64,000 bases of DNA from JACMQX01 sp040385105 (GTDB taxonomy: Bacteria > Pseudomonadota > Gammaproteobacteria > Burkholderiales > Burkholderiaceae_C): positions 27,045 through 91,044 of the forward strand of contig JAZKHY010000003.1 of the NCBI GenBank assembly GCA_040385105.1. Direction: 5' to 3'. The notes under the pieces are model-generated. The model worked only from the letters and a program-made list of their open reading frames with translations, was not told the origin of the DNA and made no database searches. A program made the translations under genes and the position numbers. This document shows positions 60,612 through 64,000 of the stretch, one piece after another (position 1 is the stretch's first letter; each line of letters starts with the position of its first letter).

Positions 60612-62573
60612 TCAGTGAAGTGCCCGGTAAATCTCCTCGGCCAGGTCCTTCGCGATCCCTTCCACCGTGGCAATATCCTCGACGCTGGCCGACGCCACGC
60701 CCCGGATGCCGCCAAAACGCTGCAGCAGCCTGGCCCGGCGCTTGGGGCCAATGCCCGGAATCTCCTCCAGCTTGCTGCCGCCCACACGCACCTTGTCGCG
60801 TTTGGCGCGCATGCCGGTGATCGCGAAGCGGTGCGCCTCGTCGCGTATCTGCGCCACCAGCATCAGGGCGGCGGAGTCGCGGCCCAGGTACACCTTGTCG
60901 CGCCCGTCGGCAAACACCAGTTCCTCAAGCCCGACCTTGCGGCCCTCGCCTTTCTCGACGCCGACGATCACCGCGAGGTCCAGCCCCAGCTCTGCAAACA
61001 CTTCCCGCGCCATGCTGACCTGGCCCTTGCCGCCGTCCACCAGCACAAGATCCGGCAGCCGGGGAGAGCTGGCGTCCTTCACGGCTTCACCCGGTGTGGC
61101 GTCAGGTGAGTCCCGGCCGGCTTCGGCGAGCTTGCTGTAGCGGCGCGTCAGCACCTGGCGCATGGCGGCATAGTCGTCACCCGGCGTGATGTCGTTGATG
61201 TTGAAGCGCCGGTATTCCGCGTTCTGCATCTTGTGGTGGTGGAACACGACGCAGGACGCCTGGGTGGACTCGCCCGCCGTGTGCGAGATGTCAAAGCATT
61301 CAATCCGGAATGCGTCCAGGTTGTCGGGCGCAAGGTCCAGCGCCTCGACCAGTGCGCGGGTGCGCGCCTGCTGCGAGCCCTCTTCGGCGAGCAGGCGGGC
61401 GAGCTGGATGGAGGCGTTCTTCGCGGCCATCTCAAGCCAGATCCGGCGTTGCTCGCGCGGGTTGTGCACCGCGGAGGTCTTGACCCCGGCCTGCTCGGAG
61501 AGTGCCTCCATCAGCGACCTGGCCACGGGTTCGCTGGTGATGAGCGCGGGCGGCACCGGCACGTCGATGTAGTGCTGCGCAATGAAGGCCTCAAGCACCT
61601 GCACCTCGACACTCTGGCGACCCACGCCATCGCCGCCGCCTTCCGGCGCGTCTTCCTGCTCGTGGATGGCAGACGCGTCGTCCACATGCACCGGGAAGTA
61701 GGCCCTGTCACCCAGGTGCCGGCCCCCGCGCACCATTGCCAGGTTGACGCAGGCCTTGCCTCCCTGCACCTTCACGGCCAGTATGTCCACGTCCTTGTCG
61801 GACACGTTGTCCATGGACTGCTGGTGCAGCACCTTGGACAGCGCCGACATCTGGTTGCGCAGTTCGGCCGCCTGCTCGAACTCCAGCCTTTCGGCATGGG
61901 CCATCATGCGTGCCTCGAGCGCATCCAGCACCGCCTGGGTATCGCCCTGGAGAAACGCCTCGGCGCTCGCCACGTCCTGCGCATAGTCGCCCTGCGCCAC
62001 CAGGTTGACGCAAGGCCCGGAGCAGCGCTTGATCTGGTAGAGCAGGCAGGGCCTGCTGCGGTTGTTGAACACGGTGTCCTCGCAGGTCCGCAGCCGGAAC
62101 ACCTTCTGCAGCATCAGGATGGACTCCTTGACCGCCCAGGCGCTCGGGTACGGCCCGAAGTAGTGGTGCTTGCGGTCCACCGCCCCGCGGTAATAGGCCA
62201 CACGCGGGAACGCCAGCGCCGCCGCACCCTCGCCACCGGCGGCCGTGATCTTCAGGTACGGGTAGCTCTTGTCGTCCCTGAACAGGATGTTGTACTTGGG
62301 GTTCAGCCGCTTGATCAGGTTGTTCTCTAGCAGCAGCGCTTCGGCCTCGGACCGCACCACCGTTGTCTCCATGCGCGCGATCTTGCTGATCATGTGGCCG
62401 ATGCGCGTGCCGCCGTGGTTCTTCTGGAAGTAGTTAGCCACCCGCTTCTTGAGGTTGCGTGCCTTGCCCACGTAGAGCACCTGGCCGTCGGCGTCGAAAT
62501 ACCGGTACACGCCCGGCATGGCAGGCAGCGCGGCCACTTCACTCAGCAACTGTTCGGAATGCACGTCAGACAT
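60612..62573 (-). CDS. uvrC: Excinuclease ABC subunit C
   Basis: A 653-residue repair nuclease. It contains the GIY-YIG domain MPGVYRYFDADGQVLYVGKARNLKKRVANYF (about 18-50), a UVR domain near 205-240, the RNase H-like C-terminal nuclease (ECFDISHTAGESTQASCVVF, DLVLVDGGKGQV), and two helix-hairpin-helix motifs at the end. With UvrA and UvrB it cuts both sides of a lesion. It is divergent from earP. Confidence 0.97.
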   Translation of the reverse strand: MSDVHSEQLLSEVAALPAMPGVYRYFDADGQVLYVGKARNLKKRVANYFQKNHGGTRIGHMISKIARMETTVVRSEAEALLLENNLIKRLNPKYNILFRDDKSYPYLKITAAGGEGAAALAFPRVAYYRGAVDRKHHYFGPYPSAWAVKESILMLQKVFRLRTCEDTVFNNRSRPCLLYQIKRCSGPCVNLVAQGDYAQDVASAEAFLQGDTQAVLDALEARMMAHAERLEFEQAAELRNQMSALSKVLHQQSMDNVSDKDVDILAVKVQGGKACVNLAMVRGGRHLGDRAYFPVHVDDASAIHEQEDAPEGGGDGVGRQSVEVQVLEAFIAQHYIDVPVPPALITSEPVARSLMEALSEQAGVKTSAVHNPREQRRIWLEMAAKNASIQLARLLAEEGSQQARTRALVEALDLAPDNLDAFRIECFDISHTAGESTQASCVVFHHHKMQNAEYRRFNINDITPGDDYAAMRQVLTRRYSKLAEAGRDSPDATPGEAVKDASSPRLPDLVLVDGGKGQVSMAREVFAELGLDLAVIVGVEKGEGRKVGLEELVFADGRDKVYLGRDSAALMLVAQIRDEAHRFAITGMRAKRDKVRVGGSKLEEIPGIGPKRRARLLQRFGGIRGVASASVEDIATVEGIAKDLAEEIYRALH

Positions 62574-62614
62574 ATAAGCCGTTCAACTAAGACCCGTATT
62601 GTGGACAATCCGGC

Positions 62615-63685
62615 GTGGACAAGTTCAAACCCATGGTCTGGGACATCTTCTGCAGGGTCATCGACAACTACGGCGACATCGGCGTGTGCTGGCGGCTGGG
62701 CGCCGACCTGGCCTCGCGCGGGGAGCGGGTGCGCCTCTGGGTGGACGATCCGTCGCCGCTGGCCTGGCTGGCGCCACAGGGCTGCGACGGCGTTGACGTC
62801 ATCCACTGGTCGCCCCACGCGGCTGTTGCGGAACCAGGGGACCGGGTCGTCGAGGCATTCGGCTGCGAATTGCCGCTACAGTTCCAGACGGCCCTTGCGC
62901 GCAAGGCGGCCCTGCACGGAGCCATTCCCTGGGTCAACCTGGAGTACCTTACCGCCGAGCCCTTCGCGGAGCGCTCGCATGGCCTGCCCTCGCCGGTGCT
63001 CAGCGGCCCGGCTTCAGGCCTGACCAAGCATTTCTTCTATCCGGGGTTCACCAGCCGCACCGGCGGCCTGCTCCGTGAGCCAGCCACGATGTCGCATCGC
63101 GCCGCATTTGACCGCGCGCAATGGCTCGCCCAGCAGGGCATCGCCTTTGCGGGGGAACAGCTTGTAAGCCTTTTTTGCTATGAGCCAGCGGCCCTGCCCG
63201 CCTTGCTGGACCAACTGGCGGCCGGCGCCCAGCCTTCGCGCCTGCTTGTCACGCCAGGGCGCGCCACGCTGGCCGTCAAGGCCGTCGCCGGCGGCCGCGA
63301 CGCCTGGGGTTCGCTCGCGATCACCTGGCTGCCGCCGTTGCCCCAGCCGGAGTTCGACCGCCTGCTCTGGGCCTGCGACCTCAATTTCGTCCGCGGCGAG
63401 GATTCGCTGGTTCGCGCGCTGTGGGCGGGCAACCCGCTCGTGTGGCAAGCCTATCCGCAGGAAGACGGCGCCCACCACCAGAAAATCGATGCATTTCTCG
63501 ATGCAATTGGTGCGCCTGCTTCGTTGCGGCAGTTTCATGCGGCCTGGAACGGCGCAGGCACGGCAGCCTTGCCCCAGCCAGACCTGCCGGCCTGGGGCCA
63601 GGCGATGCTGAAGGCGCGCACGAGCCTGCTGCGCCAGGACGACCTGGCAAGCCAGCTGCTCCGGTTCGTGCAAAAAAAGCGTTAA
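62615..63685 (+). CDS. earP: Elongation factor P arginine rhamnosyltransferase EarP
   Basis: A 356-residue GT-B glycosyltransferase that transfers rhamnose from dTDP-rhamnose to an arginine of EF-P. WDIFCRVIDNYGDIGVCWRLGADLA and the C-terminal FVRGEDSLVRALWAGNPLVWQAYPQEDGAHHQKIDAFL blocks are diagnostic. The start is GTG at 62615 or ATG at 62633; neither has a clear ribosome-binding site. It is followed by efp after 99 bases. Confidence 0.96.
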   Translation: MDKFKPMVWDIFCRVIDNYGDIGVCWRLGADLASRGERVRLWVDDPSPLAWLAPQGCDGVDVIHWSPHAAVAEPGDRVVEAFGCELPLQFQTALARKAALHGAIPWVNLEYLTAEPFAERSHGLPSPVLSGPASGLTKHFFYPGFTSRTGGLLREPATMSHRAAFDRAQWLAQQGIAFAGEQLVSLFCYEPAALPALLDQLAAGAQPSRLLVTPGRATLAVKAVAGGRDAWGSLAITWLPPLPQPEFDRLLWACDLNFVRGEDSLVRALWAGNPLVWQAYPQEDGAHHQKIDAFLDAIGAPASLRQFHAAWNGAGTAALPQPDLPAWGQAMLKARTSLLRQDDLASQLLRFVQKKR

Positions 63686-63784
63686 AATTCAAGGCTTTGC
63701 GGAGTACGCCGGTTTCCGGCCCACCGCTTCCCCGCCGCGAGAGATGCGCCTTATGCATTGAGTGGCCAAACACCTCGAAACGCT

Positions 63785-64000
63785 ATGAAAATCGCTCAAG
63801 AAATCCGCGCCGGCAACGTGATCATGCACGGCAAGGACCCGATGGTCGTCCTCAAGACCGAATACAGCCGCGGCGGCCGCAACTCCGCCACCGTGCGCAT
63901 GAAGCTCAAGAGCCTGATCGCCAACTTCAACACCGAAGTGGTCTTCAAGGCCGACGACAAGATGGACCAGATCATCCTGGACAAGAAGGAGTGCACCTAC
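63785..64000 (+). CDS. efp: Elongation factor P (5' part)
   Basis: The first 72 residues of EF-P, truncated by the window edge. It reads MKIAQEIRAGNVIMHGKDP and then EYSRGGRNSATVRMKLK; Arg32 in SRGGR is the site of rhamnosylation by EarP, as opposed to the lysine of EpmA-type EF-P. EF-P rescues ribosomes stalled at proline runs. The pair earP-efp is the expected betaproteobacterial arrangement. Confidence 0.97.
   Translation, partial: MKIAQEIRAGNVIMHGKDPMVVLKTEYSRGGRNSATVRMKLKSLIANFNTEVVFKADDKMDQIILDKKECTY

Overview
The window is a gene-dense, high-GC stretch of chromosome from a betaproteobacterium of the order Burkholderiales, most likely family Comamonadaceae (Polaromonas, Rhodoferax or Variovorax type). 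That placement is inferred from gene order and protein character: rpsF-priB-rpsR-rplI, surE-pcm-nlpD-rpoS, hup-tRNA-Val-ppiD, divergent ppsA and its regulator, and an earP-efp pair. No rRNA genes, insertion sequences, prophage or CRISPR arrays were seen. Almost all of the sequence is coding, and no gene-free stretch exceeds about 280 bases.

Layout. Bases 1-1.9 kb hold the end of a taurine/nitrate-type ABC importer. Bases 1.9-6.5 kb hold two 14-helix drug-efflux-type MFS transporters with DUF1428, glyoxalase-fold (VOC) and SRPBCC proteins. Two near-identical promoter elements (TGTCGA, 17 bases, CGTC) that fit ECF42-type sigma factors precede them. Bases 6.5-13.5 kb carry a thioesterase, clpB, a Bug/TctC binding protein coupled to a flavin monooxygenase, and a divergent MarR regulator with a palindromic operator candidate. 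Bases 13.5-20 kb carry molybdopterin synthesis (moaE, moaD, moeA, mobB) and threonine/alanine metabolism (thrC, hom, an AlaA-like aminotransferase), all on the minus strand.

Bases 20-28.2 kb contain bcp, a PIN-PhoH protein with a promoter-terminator leader, dnaB, the S6-PriB-S18-L9 operon, a zinc-ribbon membrane protein and a putative Na+/H+ antiporter. Bases 28.3-38 kb look like a carboxylate-use region: two VC_2705-type sodium/solute symporters (one with its DUF4212 small partner) next to PEP synthase and, divergently, its kinase/phosphorylase regulator. Imported acetate, lactate or pyruvate could thus feed gluconeogenesis (inference). Both symporters carry an EF-hand-like loop.

Bases 38-46.3 kb form an iron and haem region: bacterioferritin, a TonB-dependent siderophore receptor, a PiuC-type oxygenase translationally coupled to an FMN alpha-hydroxy-acid dehydrogenase, Bfd, tonB-exbB-exbD, hemP and a GlcG/HbpS-type protein. 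Three Fur-box-like elements precede the receptor, bfd and hemP.

Bases 46.4-64 kb are mostly housekeeping: a Bax-inhibitor-1 family protein, rlmD, an exonuclease, rpoS-nlpD-pcm-surE, a quinone reductase, tRNA-His, ppiD, tRNA-Val, hup, a tartrate/D-malate dehydrogenase, a fluoroacetate-dehalogenase-like hydrolase, a DMT exporter, pgsA, uvrC, and earP followed by the start of efp, which is cut by the window end.
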